The notes: generated by a model not told the origin, from the sequence alone. A stretch of DNA of 64,000 nucleotides from Heligmosomoides polygyrus polygyrus (GCA_947396885.1 OX377201.1:2647879-2711878), one strand, 5' to 3'. Shown: positions 10,401-20,290, counted from the first letter of the stretch. Translations and numbers: made by a program.

Positions 10401-13400
10401 GCCCCGCCCAGGCCACCCGAGCCTTCCTTCCCTTCGGGTCGCTAAATTGTATCAGGACTGCCTGGAAGAAACACACAACGACTTGTCCTAAATCTGGACA
10501 CCGCAAGTCATTGTAGATCCCAAATAGGCAGGCAAATTGCCTCCGCGACATCTCGTAGAAGAGGAATGCGCGGCGGATTCTAGAAGAGCTCCTTACCCAA
10601 CACATCGAGCACCTTCTGATGCGAAAGCTTATGTTCCAGAAATGCGGTGTGGCTGTGTACGGCATGGTTGGCGGTCGCAAGGTGTTCGCCTGTGAGTTCT
10701 ACGAGCACATCGACTCTAGACGCTCGCCGTTCTACTCGCCATTCGTCAACATCTACATCAAGAAGGCTTCTTGTCCACTGAAAGGTTAGTCCATCAGTCC
10801 GTAGCAGTTCTGAAGACGGCCGGCCAAGCATTCAGGAGAGTCACAAGCGGTTTGCCATTTTCAGCAGGTCTTTCTTTACAAAACCATAAGGCTCGAATCA
10901 GACCTAACAGGAGCTCTGTGCTTAACGGAGCAGCTCTCAAACCACCAACACTATAGGCTTTCAGTCGAAAGCATGGCGAACTCCTAATGATACACATCAT
11001 TCTGAAGCTCTCCTTCGTGCCTAGGGTGCAAAATTCTTAGAACAAATACAATTCTTAGAACAACAACCCACCGTGGTGTGCACCCCTAATCGATTCCAGG
11101 TTCGAACAGCGTCCCTGTCAGCCAGATGAACTTCGTCGAACATCTTCCCAATCAGCCACCACACTTTCGGGTTGACGAACTTTTTTTGGCGGATAAACCA
11201 TTTGTTCGTTGAATAGCTAAATGACTTAAGCTTCCAAACCCGCCCGTGGAAGTAGAATGCTCGGCGCATTCCCAAACCGGAATCGATTTACATCGACCTT
11301 TACCATATATATTTTGCTCTCTTTAATCTCTTAAAACTTGCAGAGCCAGAAATAAGGGCAAAGTTGAAGCCGGAACTCTGCGCAGCTGAACTTTTTTGGA
11401 ATGCGCCGTGCACTCTGCACTTATAGGCTTTTCCTCCAGGTAGCCTACTAGGAGTGCTGCTTTTCTTGCGAAGGTATTTTATACTGTACCATCCTCAGTC
11501 TTACTGATCAACGAGTTGCTCGTCCCGTCCCCACGCATCACTATAGTGTGCCAGAGTTGCCCAGTGGGTGTCCTCGTGAGAGGGATACAAAGAGCACAAT
11601 TTCTCTCGTTCAGGCCCCTGCAAAGTAATGGTACTAGAAAGTGCCCTCCGAACCCATTGTCAAAATCAAGAAATTGAAGTCCATATAGGATGATGAAGCA
11701 CAGTTGTGGCAAACACAATTCTTTAGACATCTAGTGGTCACCTGCGGATAAACATTGTTGAGGCTAAAGGCCAACTACCCGCCGACTGAAATTCACCGAC
11801 AGGTGATAGAATTTTCTCCTACTAGTGACCAACTTTCCTCCGGCAGTTGAACAAGATTTTGAACAAGAGCGTGCTTATTTAGCTTCGCGAGTAGTTTTGC
11901 AATATGGCACTTCTACGCAATTACACAAATTACGTGTTACTTCACGCCGTAATCTTTTAGCCACTCAGACACTCAGCGATCAAGTGGAATGCCAACTATA
12001 ATTCACCGTAGAAATACACCACCAGATGGACGATGTCTCGAATTCGGCTACATTGCACCACCGCATAACACGGCCCGTCGTAAATTTGGGTGTGTGGTGC
12101 ACCACACACCACACACCGTCGTCTCATTTTCCCTCACGCCTCATCACTCATTTGTTCATTTGGTTACGAAATGAGCTTAAATGAATGGAAACGGCGCTAG
12201 ACACATTACTTGTGTTAGGAATTCGACTTCCTAAGAGGGTGCTAGTGTGGAACAATAGAACTTGTTGGCTGGAGTTTGATTCGGAAATGACTCGAAATGT
12301 TCTCTACATACTCGTGGTGGTGACGTGGTAGTTCAACCTCTAACACACATTATAAGAAAGGATCTTTGTTTAGCAGAAGGTTGAATCCAGCTGTATTGTG
12401 CAGCACAGATTTTGGACATGCAGGTTTATTGGTGACGTCATGTGTTAGCTTTCTGAATACGTTGCCTGCAAAATATGCACAGTGGTTGAGCACAGAATGA
12501 TACCAAGGAATAGATGGTATTATGGCGGTAGATTTAAGAGGAAAGACGAATTAGAGCGAGAAGAACCAGATAGAAGGTACGGAAAACCAATTATTTACGA
12601 TGGAGCAATTTAGTACGTGAGGAAGGAAACGAAAATCTAGGTTATTCATATATCAGAAGCCGACTCCCTTTGCCAGTAACCTTTCTTACAAACGGAGCAT
12701 TCGCCACCACCATCGAAAGCGCAGGCTAGATGGGCCCAAGCATTGCACAACGTGCGGTTGGAACAGCTCACCCATTCAATTTCGTCAGTAACACCCCCGT
12801 CATTAGGTACGCGCATGCCACAATTGAAACAGGTTTGCAGAAGGTTGTGATCAGTCGAAAGAATTCTCTCGGCTTGCTCCAAAACTTCCTCGTCATCCAC
12901 ATATCTCCTTTTCGACCCCTTCTCGTATTGTAGCGCAGGTCTCTGCTCATAAACAGTTAAAGCAAATGAGTGTGGTGTCGTGAACTGTAAGGATTACCTT
13001 TTGAATGGAGGCTGGATAGGCCTCTTCTTCACAGCTAGGCCAGAAAGCAGAATTTCACCGCGAATTGCTTGCCTGTTGTTTGTCTGTGTGGCTTCATCTC
13101 ATTCCCCTAGGTTGAATTCCACACTAGCACCCTCTTAGGAAGTCGAATTCCTAACACAAGTGATGATTCTTTGGCTTCATCTCATTCCCCTAGGTTCAAT
13201 TCGACACTAGCGCCCTCTTAGGAAGTCAAATTCCTAACACAAGTAATGTGTCTAGCGCCGTTTCCATTCATTTAAGCTCATTTCGTAACCAAATTAACAA
13301 ATGAGGGATGAGGCGTGAGGGAAAATGAGACTAGGGTGAGTGGTGTGTGGTGCACCACACACCCAAATTTACGACAGGCCGTGTTATGCGGTGGTGCAAT

Positions 13401-14383
13401 GTAGCCGAATTCCGATGTCTCACCTGGAACTCGGCGAAATTTCTACGGCGGGAGTTCGAAACGTATTTTTCGTCAAGCTTCAACCCATTTCAAACTCCCG
13501 CCCAAAAAAGGCAGTTCCACTGCTGATGAAAAGCAGCTCACCCACCAGTGAAATTTCGACGATAAGGTGTAGCTGTTCTTCTTGCTGAAAGCTGCGAGTT
13601 TGAGAGTGATTCTTGCAGCGGCTGTGTCCCAATGCCGATATGCCTATATTGTTGAGTACATGCTGTTAGTTGGCTCCTTAATTACGAGCTCCTGCTAGCT
13701 AAAGAGTTACCTGAAAAGTTCGACTTTGGTCGACTAACTGCTCGAGTAAGCGCTGGTAACTTCTCCATGCATCCTTACCTAGTGCCAGAGTTGCCCAGTG
13801 CCCAGTGAAAGCACTGAAAAAGCGTCTACATGCATCTCGTTCGAATCAGGCGTATAGGCATCCAAAGCTGATAGAAAATTCCTAAAGTATTAACATAAAG
13901 CGTCGATGCTGCGATGCCTGAGAAAAAGCAAAACTATGTTTACTCAAAAAATAAGAAAAACTAAAGCTCGAAATTTAGATTACTTCGATTAAAAATGTGC
14001 CTCTTTTGCTGTTCTGTCTCCTATCCAGTCCTTCAATCAACAAAAAAACGAAAAAAATCGTTTTAGTGGTTTAAGTAGCGCCGAACATCCTTGCATGAAA
14101 CTTTGATTTGAGCTGGGGGGGGGGGGGGCGGTTAAGTCTCGCCTGACGCGCCAGCTTCGATTCTAAGCCAGCTTCTGTGTAGTTGTCTGGTAGGTCGTTC
14201 CATTTACGAAACATTTTGGTGCGCGGGAGGTCAGACAAACTGAAATCCACTGTTTTTCAACGGTTCTTCGCTTTAGACGATCTATTCGCCACCGTCGACA
14301 CGATCGCCGCCGACAACTCGTCGCTGAAACGACGACTGAAACACGAGAAAATGCTGACCCGACCGAATCCCTTCGAGGGATAA
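7432..14383 (+). CDS. secreted eight-cysteine protein (four exons)
   Basis: Exons 7432-7501, 9833-9981, 10589-10784, 14277-14383; 173 residues; all phases agree. Residues 1-21 are a signal peptide (hydrophobic core LLFASVLFGVLASLASA), so the product should be exported. The mature part has eight Cys (about residues 30, 33, 35, 65, 69, 92, 108, 135; the first three as CYLCRC), suggesting four disulphides. The C-terminal exon is basic and ends PNPFEG. Splice sites: AAA|GTGGGT, CTTTTAG|, AAG|GTGAGC, GAAGAG|, AAAG|GTTAGT, CGCTTTAG|. A poly(A) signal lies 44 bp past the stop. Introns of 2.3, 0.6 and 3.5 kb are full of mobile elements. Exon 3 could start earlier (after GTAG at about 10554-10557) inside the SINE that abuts it. 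I do not recognise the family. Confidence 0.75.
7555..7845 (-). mobile_element. SINE in intron 1 of the secreted-protein gene
   Basis: Near-complete reverse copy (tail GGATAAGGATAAAGG, head end TTCACGCGCC). Confidence 0.85.
8268..8546 (-). mobile_element. SINE in intron 1, second copy
   Basis: Reverse copy with the tail shortened to AACGAAAGTGTTACTCAATC; the head ends CTACAAGCGCCC. Confidence 0.82.
8556..8716 (+). mobile_element. 3' end of a CR1/jockey-like LINE
   Basis: Ends in a run of TAAA/TAAT units (GAATAAATAGATAAATAAAT), like the tail at 21234-21275 on the other strand. The preceding 100 bases (TCTCTGCTGCCTAGCTTATG) have no ORF. Called from the tail only. Confidence 0.45.
8720..9006 (+). 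mobile_element. SINE, diverged, directly after LINE tail
   Basis: Head GCAGTCGGAGGAGGCGCTGG, tail AAGTAGAATGCGTGGCGTAT. It starts next to the LINE (TAAA)n tail, so the two may have been copied together or the tail may have been an insertion target. Confidence 0.75.
9587..9786. mobile_element. MITE family A (GTCGTTAATGTGGCC termini)
   Basis: Inverted ends TTTGGTACTAGTAGTTATTG and AACGACTAGTACCAAA enclose about 130 bp with a TGATTGG motif. The same termini occur at 10085-10283, 40478-42020 and 52085-52217. It lies in intron 1, about 45 bp before the exon 2 acceptor. Confidence 0.7.
10085..10283. mobile_element. MITE family A, diverged copy in intron 2
   Basis: Left end ACTTGTCGTTAGTGTGGCCT, right end CCACATTAGGTCATATTGTC. 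The right terminus is degraded. Confidence 0.55.
10365..10588 (+). mobile_element. SINE abutting exon 3 of the secreted-protein gene
   Basis: Diverged forward copy. Its tail (GTAGAAGAGGAATGCGCGGC) runs into the exon 3 acceptor at 10587-10588, so the element ends exactly where coding sequence begins. The usual CCTTTATCC end is missing. Confidence 0.75.
11065..11305 (+). mobile_element. SINE, strongly diverged
   Basis: Head-like TGTGCACCCCTAATCGATTC with CCAGGTTCGAAC, tail GTGGAAGTAGAATGCTCGGC then GACCTTTACC; the middle is mostly unrecognisable. In intron 3. Confidence 0.5.
11344..11426 (+). other. candidate alternative last exon of the secreted-protein gene
   Basis: A good acceptor (AAAACTTGCAG, ending 11343) is followed by 26 codons and TAG in the phase that exon 3 requires. 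The last codons lie in SINE-derived sequence (GGAATGCGCCGTGCACTCTG). No poly(A) signal was found, so the exon at 14277 is preferred. Confidence 0.25.
12031..13421. mobile_element. Mutator-like element with about 200-bp TIRs and 9-bp TSD
   Basis: Element 12040-13412 (1,373 bp), flanked by CGATGTCTC at 12031-12039 and 13413-13421. The terminal inverted repeats start GAATTCGGCTACATTGCACC and stay similar for roughly 200 bases. A 70-bp block of the right arm is tandemly repeated (13087-13163, then 13164 on). Long TIRs with a 9-bp TSD fit the Mutator superfamily. No transposase was seen; it encodes one zinc-finger-like exon (12646-12984, minus). It lies in intron 3 of the secreted-protein gene. 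Confidence 0.8.
12646..12984 (-). CDS. PHD-like zinc-finger exon inside the Mutator-like element
   Basis: Open frame after an acceptor (CCTTACAG), ending with TGA-type stop at 12646. The visible pattern is Cys-x2-Cys (CFNC), then WVSC..., then a WAHLAC block, then Cys-x2-Cys (CSVC), which is the spacing of PHD/treble-clef fingers that end transposase or chromatin proteins. An acidic, basic-flanked segment precedes it. Upstream exons are not recognisable, so this is a remnant or a captured host exon. Family is inferred from metal-ligand spacing only. Confidence 0.5.
   Translation of the reverse strand, partial: FTTPHSFALTVYEQRPALQYEKGSKRRYVDDEEVLEQAERILSTDHNLLQTCFNCGMRVPNDGGVTDEIEWVSCSNRTLCNAWAHLACAFDGGGECSVCKKGYWQRESASDI
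13430..14160. other. intronic sequence without recognised features
   Basis: Rest of intron 3. It contains a poly-G run near 14116-14128 and short inverted remnants (AAATTTCTACGG near 13437 against CCGTAGAAAT near 12007), meaning the Mutator-like element landed inside an older small palindrome. Confidence 0.4.
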
Positions 14384-14426
14384 GGACTGCTGGACCGCAT
14401 CGATCTCTTTCTAATAACACTCGCCT

Positions 14427-14432
14427 AATAAA
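14427..14432 (+). terminator. poly(A) signal AATAAA of the secreted-protein gene
   Basis: AATAAA lies 44 bp after the TAA stop at 14381-14383, the expected distance for a nematode 3' end. Confidence 0.6.
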
Positions 14433-14552
14433 TGTCTATTTCGGATTCTTGTTGCGCGTGCTAGAGGCTGGTGTTTTCGCTTTTTTAGAGATTGATTGTC
14501 GTCAAGAGGAATGACGATTGACGGCAACTAATTTTTGCGAACTGCGATTTTT

Positions 14553-14600
14553 ATTAAGTTGGCCGAAAAGTTCAGGCGGTTTTGAGTGGTCCACTTCAAT
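14553..14600 (+). mobile_element. mariner-like terminal sequence
   Basis: TA followed by TTAAGTTGGCCGAAAAGTTC resembles mariner terminal repeats. The partner end was not found. It may belong to the mariner remnant at 16907-18871. Confidence 0.4.
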
Positions 14601-15225
14601 CGATCATAACTTTCTTCATACTCATCGGATTCAGACGAAATAAGCACTCTTCGAATCAGTATCCCTTCCCAACGTCACATTGATTGGATCATGCCACCAA
14701 CAAAAAACTGGATGGTCAAGATGCGGCAAATTCTATAAAGGCAGTTTCTGCGTGATTTCCCGTGGGGTTCTACCGGTGAGGAACTTCTGAAAGTGTTTTA
14801 GAAGGTGATAGACGGTTACCGCAAGTTCTAATGAGCATGGCGGGTGAGGCAGAACTTCAACTTCTAATTTGTTCAATTTTCGTGATGGGGATTTGTGAGT
14901 ATTTGAGTAGGCGCTGTCATGAAGAGGAATCGAAGCTCTTCTGTTGACCAATACCGGCTGCAGCTCATGCAATTTTCGATAGAACTCGTGGGCTTCGTCA
15001 CTGTAGGACTTTGCTCGGATGAAGAATACGAAAGGACTTCAAAAGTAACTGCTAGTGCGCGAAAGCTAGAGCTGAGATGCAATGAAAAAGCGGTCGGTGA
15101 GACCCCTCTCATCGGGAAGATTGTGACAGTTTGTTCGGAAATCGTCGATACTCGAGTTCTAGTTCTGGGCAATTCTGGACGAGGCATGAAGTCGTCGACG
15201 CCAAACGCTGTGCTCACTCAGGAAG

Positions 15226-16070
15226 TTGCACAGGAAAAAATGCGAGGACGTAAAGGAAACATCAGTCATTCCCGAACTAGCTCGAGAAAATGCCTATCCC
15301 GGTACCACCAGATGCATGGAGAGCTGTGGCGGGCCTGGCTGTGGATGCTTCTACCTCAGTAGCGGGTGCCTTTTCTATCGCATATTCCACGTTCCAAACG
15401 ACAATGCCATCTACGAGTTGTTCCGATGCCCTTCTTGGAAAGAAAAGGTGGAAATCGAGATTGAGTCAGAGGACAACAGTGGAAAACACCAATCGACCAC
15501 GATGTTCCTGCAGCCAACGGTACCCGTGACGACAGGAACAATTCGCCTCATTCTGAGTTCCTTAGCGATGCCTCCAACTCCTGCACTAAACGCACACTCC
15601 ATAACGGACGGAGATGAAATGGCCATATGGGACCAGCAGATACAGATGCCACTGAAATGCCAGTCTAGAGTAGAAGCCGAAACCCTGAACTGATCTACCA
15701 GCCATAACTGTATTAGTCAGTCAGCTGAGCTCGGAGTCAGTTGCCGCTGTGTAGATCACGATATTACTTCACTGTTTCACAGACGACTGGAAAATCGAAG
15801 CCCGTCAGACAGCCATGGATTTCTTTCGAAAAATCCTTCAGTGACAACACTTCGGTTACAGCGGTAATTCCTACTCTAGTCACGTCGGAACTTATCGTAC
15901 GCATCAAGGAAGACATCTACATCGCAAAAGAGGAAGTCACCGATACGATTTGCACCATTCCAAATACGATCATTCGAGGTTGCTGTCGATGTTGTCAGGG
16001 AGCCGTAGCAGAACTAGAATGTACAAGCAATGCTGAAGAGACGAGAGCAGAAGTAAGGTGCCAGGGATGA
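15226..16070 (+). pseudogene. broken env-like gene with Phlebovirus-G2-type glycoprotein domain
   Basis: Two open stretches in different frames (15226-15693 and 15741-16070) carry features of the Phlebovirus G2-like fusion glycoprotein that nematode BEL/Pao-type retroelements use as env: a Cys/Gly-rich block (CGGPGCGCFY) followed by a hydrophobic/aromatic run, a WKEKV block, and later a CCRCCQGA block with further Cys. A stop at 15691-15693, a frame change and a truncated end show it is inactive. Part of the N-terminal region may extend upstream in another frame from about 14919. No gag, protease, polymerase or LTR was recognised nearby. The family assignment comes from pattern recognition, not a search. 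Confidence 0.6.
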
Positions 16071-16076
16071 CTCCGC

Positions 16077-16087
16077 CCGGTTCCAGA

Positions 16088-16118
<31 letters not shown>

Positions 16119-16919
16119 GTTCTTCTTCTTCTTCTTCTTCAGCGTTTGTCCCGCTTCGTCGCGGGGTCCGCTCTTCTGGTGTCATGACGCCACCTTTCCC
16201 GGTCATGCGCTTGATCAGGGTGGACGCCAGTTACTTTCATGTCCGTGTGTAACGTATCAGACCAACGCTGCTTCGGGCGTCCTCTAGGCCGCTTTCCAGA
16301 TACTTCCAACTCAAGGCCTATCTTGCGGACGCTGTCTTCTTTCCCACGCAGAACGTGGCCGTACCATCGCAAGCGAGCTTCGCGCATCTTGTCCGCTATC
16401 GACGCGACACCGAACTTCTGCCGAATAGCATCATTTCTGATGCGGTCCATGCGCGTGACTCCAGCCGTCCTGCGCAGCATCTTCGTCTCCATGACGCTGA
16501 GGCGCGTTTCAACTTCCCTGGTCGCAGGCCAACAGTCAGCGCCGTACATCGCTACCGGCCGCACGGCGGCTCTGTAAATCTTCGACTTCAGGTGCTCTGG
16601 TAACTTCCTATCGCAGAGCACACCAGTCAGCGAAAGCCACTTGGACCAAGCTGCACTCACGCGTGAGTTCACTTCAACCATCAGACCGCCGTCAGACGCT
16701 ATTGCTGATCCCAGGTATTTAAACACCGAAGTGCGTGCAAGTTCAGCACCGTTAATCTTAATGGAGCCGGACTCGTTCACGTCAGTCGTTAGGTACTCGG
16801 TCTTCTTGACGTTCAATTTGAGTTCGAACCTCGCCAGACGGTCGCACCAAGCTTGCACCTCTCGCTCGAGTTCACCTTTATCTTCGCATGCGAGCATCAC
16901 GTCCGTCCGGTTCCAGAAC
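16077..16919 (-). mobile_element. 5'-truncated RTE-type LINE with 13-bp TSD
   Basis: Element 16090-16906, flanked by CCGGTTCCAGAAC at 16077-16089 and 16907-16919. On the minus strand it ends with a GAA-rich tail (16090-16140). The ORF 16139-16900 (253 aa) holds the C-terminal part of an RTE-clade reverse transcriptase: it begins at the remnant of the catalytic motif (DVMLAC), continues through KYLG, the AVRPVAMYG block, the RRTAGVTRMD block, and ends with RPRGRPKQRW and a basic tail. The endonuclease and most of the polymerase are missing. A shorter copy of the same family is at 29440-29625. Confidence 0.9.
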
Positions 16920-18871
16920 GTTTTAGTGAATCACGCCAGCCACCGACCACCAACCACACTGTTGCCATCGCCTTTCTCTGGTGGGATTTCGGCTCTGACC
17001 AGGGAATGCCGTCAGCTTCCCATGGAACTTCGGATTGAGACCTATATCACGTGAAAGAGCTTGAGACGCTGATCGCAGATATGTAGACCAAATTTGCTAA
17101 ATGGATCTCCTAAGCGAGTTATGGCCGGCGGAAGCCGCAATGTCCTCCATGTGTTAGGCGCGCTCAATCAGCGTTGGGCGCAGTATTGCGCGGAAATCAG
17201 CGGTTCGGCCATCAGCGCAGTCAGCAGTGGCGGAGGCGCAGTGGTAGAGTGCTTGCTCCAAAGGATTGCGTTCATTGGTTCGGTTCCCGACGCTGGCGCG
17301 TTTTTTGCATTTTGTGATCTCTCTTCGACGAGGACCTATAATCTCATTTTTAGCACATTTTTGATCGAACGGCTAATGGCGACTTGCATTTACGTCTATT
17401 CGAAGAGGGAAGCGTGTTTCAGGTAAAATGTTTTATTCATGACGTGAAGCAAGTCAGAAATTCAAATCAAAACAAAATAAAAAGTAAAAATAAAATCAAA
17501 AATCAACAAAACTTAATAAACATAATAAATAAAAAGTAAAGGCACTAGTTAAAAGTTCCGACTCCACCGACCCGACTTCGGTCGAAAAAAATTTTTTCGC
17601 TGAAACTTCGTCTAGGGGGGTTATTTGGGGTGCTGATCACGAATCTAACATCCATTTTTCACGATTCGGTCGAAGACCACCCATACCTTTAACAAGGGTG
17701 GTCCAGGCAGAGTCACCGATTTCGCTGGGCTCTAGTTAAAAGTTCCGACTCCACCGACACGACTTCGGCCGAACGGTTATAGCAACGGTATGGGTGGTCT
17801 CCAACCGAATCGTGCAAAACGAATGTCAGATTCGTGATCAGCACCCCAAATAGCCATCCTAGACAACGTTTCAGCGAAAATTTTCTTTTCGACCGAAGTC
17901 GGGTCGGTGGAGTCGGAACTTTTAACTAGTGCCTTTACTTTTTATTTATTGTGTTTATTAAGCTTTGTTGATTTTCGATTTTATTTTTACTTTTTATTTT
18001 GTTTTGATTTGAATTTCTGACTTGCTTCACGTTATGAATAAAACATTTTGCCTGAAACACGTTTCCGTGTTGAAATAGACGTAAATGCAAGTCGCCATTA
18101 GCCGTTCGCTCAAAAATGTGCTAAAAATGAGATTATAGGTCCTCGTCGAAGAGAGATCACAAAATGCAAAAAACGCGCCAGCGGCGGGAACCGAACCAAT
18201 GAACCCAGTCCTTTTGAGCGAGCACTCTACCACTCGCCGCCACCGCTGCTGACGGCGCTGATAGCCGAACCGGTGATTTCCGCGCAATACTGCGCCCAAC
18301 GCTGATTGAGCGCGCCTAACACATGGAAGATATCGCGGCTTCCGCCGGCCATAACTCGCTTAGCAGATCCATTTAGCAAATTTGATCTACATATCTGTGA
18401 TCAGCGTATCGAGCTCTTTCACGTGATATAGGTCTCAATCCGAAGTTCCATGGGAAGCTGACGGCATTCCCTGGTGAGAAGTGCCTGGGGGAGGGGGTTC
18501 GTCGACATCAACCCACTGTCCCGATCGTCTTCGGTTATCGTGCTGAACCCATATGTCATCACGTGTGACGGCGCGATCCAGAACAGGGTGGTTTTGATTC
18601 CGGAGAAGCAAAGAAGAGCAGATTTCGAAACGCGACAACTTCTGGCGATCGCTCAAAGCGTGGAGCATCCGCTTTCCGAGCTTCTTCACCTTTCCGAACC
18701 GCTTTAAAACATAAATGAGAGCAGTATTGCAGACTCCTAGACGTTCCGCAATCCCATAGATTGTTTGTGTGGGATTGGCTTCCATTAAGGCCTTCAAATC
18801 GTCGTCCTGGATTGTTGTAGGTCTGCCGCTTCAGGGTGCATCTTCACGGTTGAAATCTCCAGAGTGCAATG
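16907..18871 (-). pseudogene. mariner transposase remnant split by two insertions
   Basis: On the minus strand, 18871 to 18475 encodes the N-terminal half of a mariner transposase: an HTH (ALMEANPTQTIYGIAERLGV), VKKLGK, RFEICSSLLLRN and DNRRRSGQW. The frame resumes at 16998-16907 with a block matching mariner HQRK..VWW..GVIH, then ends at the LINE TSD. Between the halves lies the palindrome 16999-18474. The first catalytic motif is changed (RDDIW where mariners usually have a D-E-K/S motif) and the C-terminal catalytic residues are lost. Confidence 0.75.
16999..18474. mobile_element. 1.48-kb foldback element inside mariner, 3-bp TSD TGA
   Basis: Left arm 16999-17690 and right arm about 17786-18474 are inverted copies (ends CCAGGGAATGCCGTCAGCTT). 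TGA flanks the element on both sides, and removing element plus one TGA joins the mariner reading frame without a shift. Each arm carries a tRNA-like block (A-box-like GGTAGAGTGC, B-box-like GGTTCGGTTCCC; about 17230-17300 and 18185-18260). The centre contains a further copy of an arm motif (TAGTTAAAAGTTCCGACTCC). The frames at 17094-17426 (+) and 18027-18299 (-) are mirror images of the same arm sequence, not genes. Confidence 0.8.
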
Positions 18872-19380
18872 TACAGGGTGCCTCAAAAAATGTATACACT
18901 GTTTGAAAGGCGGTAGCTTTGCTCACAGTAAAGGTAGCGATGAAGTTGAGAGCTTATGTGAAAGCTTAAGAAAATGGAAATTTTCCGACATATGAGCGGT
19001 GTGGAATCCGCCATGCGCTCGTCTGATATTTTGCATTTTGCACTCGATTGATTGTGTTGATTACATGTTATAATTTCTTCACAAAGTGGCCTTTTCGATT
19101 GATTTGAGCTTCTTTTAAGGTTGATATGTAACTCAAAAACGCACTACGGATTGCAAAAAATTCAGGGTATTCTAAAAAATGCAGGTACTATTAGAAAGGT
19201 TCTGACATTGCCGCTAGTGAAGCTTTTGAAGATATGTGAAGCTTATATGAAAACATAATGTAGCGAGATTTCTGTGAAATGTAAATAGTTAAGATTGCGC
19301 CATGCCACCGCCTAAAACCTTGCATTTCAGATTCCACTGATTGTGCATGGGCTGAATGCTTGTCACAATCTTGTTACTAT

Positions 19381-20290
19381 TAGGGGTGGGGGGCCAAAAG
19401 TAATGAGACACCCCATGCCGTGTCCATATATCTCGTGGCTGGAGTCTGAATTCGTACTTGTTGTGTTTGTATGTTTGTATGCTACTTACTGAAGCCCATC
19501 TGAGAAGTTACCACTTCGGCCCTTTCCAGAAGCATGCCAAAAACTCCAGCCTGTCTCATGCCGAAACCCCAGTCTGACGAGTCGACCTGTGTCGCGCAAA
19601 TCTCCCCCAATTCCCAACCCCGAGCAGCCTAGGCTCAATATTCACGCAAGATGAGAAGTACGTCTTCTACCTTAACCCTGCCAAGCAGCGAGTCTGGGTG
19701 AGGCCTGGTGACCTGTTACCAACCTTCGTTCGGCGAGATGTTCACGGCGAGAAGCATCTTTGGAGCTTTTGGGTCTGCGCCCATGGATCGGTTTACCGGA
19801 AGCCGTTTTCCAAGAGCACCACGATGAACTCCAAGGCCATGGAGAACGAAATAGAGGAGATGGGCTGGCGACTCACTCTTATTCATTCGCAGCGCTTCAA
19901 GAAGGTCCTCATCTCCGACAACGCCGCACCCCATCGGGAACAAGTAAGCACGGATAAGCTTGGCCAGCTGGGCTACGTTCACATGCCTCACCCAGCGTAT
20001 TCGCTGGACATCTCTCCATGCAACTACCACTACTACTTGAGCCTACAGGACTTCCTAGTCGGAAGGGACACAAGAACCCAAGCAGTCCTTGACAACCATA
20101 TCGAGCAGTTGATCAACACCAGGCTCAAGCAGTTCTGGAAGGATGGGATCAGGAAGTTGGCTGAGCGATGGCATCAAGGTCCTTGCCGTTAATGGCAAAT
20201 ACACTCCTCAGCATCGTTGAGTTGTAATTGAGTTATAAGGAGATAAAGATTTTTTTCATTTTGTCTCATTACTTTTGCCCCCCCCCCCTA
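19381..20290 (+). mobile_element. internally deleted mariner element, TA TSD
   Basis: Terminal repeats GGGGGGCCAAAAGTAATGAG (left) and CTCATTACTTTTGCC (right), flanked by TA. At about 910 bp it is shorter than an intact mariner (about 1.3 kb) and the N-terminal half of the transposase is missing. Confidence 0.85.
19623..20192 (+). pseudogene. mariner transposase C-terminal part, third catalytic Asp replaced
   Basis: The open frame covers the DDE/D catalytic core. The first Asp (QDEKYV) is at codon 19650-19652, the second (SDNAAPH) at 19917-19919, and the third position, 34 residues later, is AAC (Asn) at 20022-20024 in SPCNYH, where active mariners have Asp. The related copy at 63452-63907 has GAT (Asp) there (SPYDYR). 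The conserved tail KQFWKDGIRKLAERW is present. Missing HTH plus lost third Asp means a dead enzyme. Confidence 0.85.

Noticed and set aside
14116..14128. Poly-G and poly-C runs (14116, 28040, 38880, 39376, 58265) as G-quadruplex regulators
   Set aside because: Single homopolymer runs, several at MITE termini; no set of four G tracts suggests a conserved quadruplex.
17094..17426. 110-codon open frame
   Set aside because: The minus-strand frame at 18027-18299 is its mirror image; both are arms of a foldback element.
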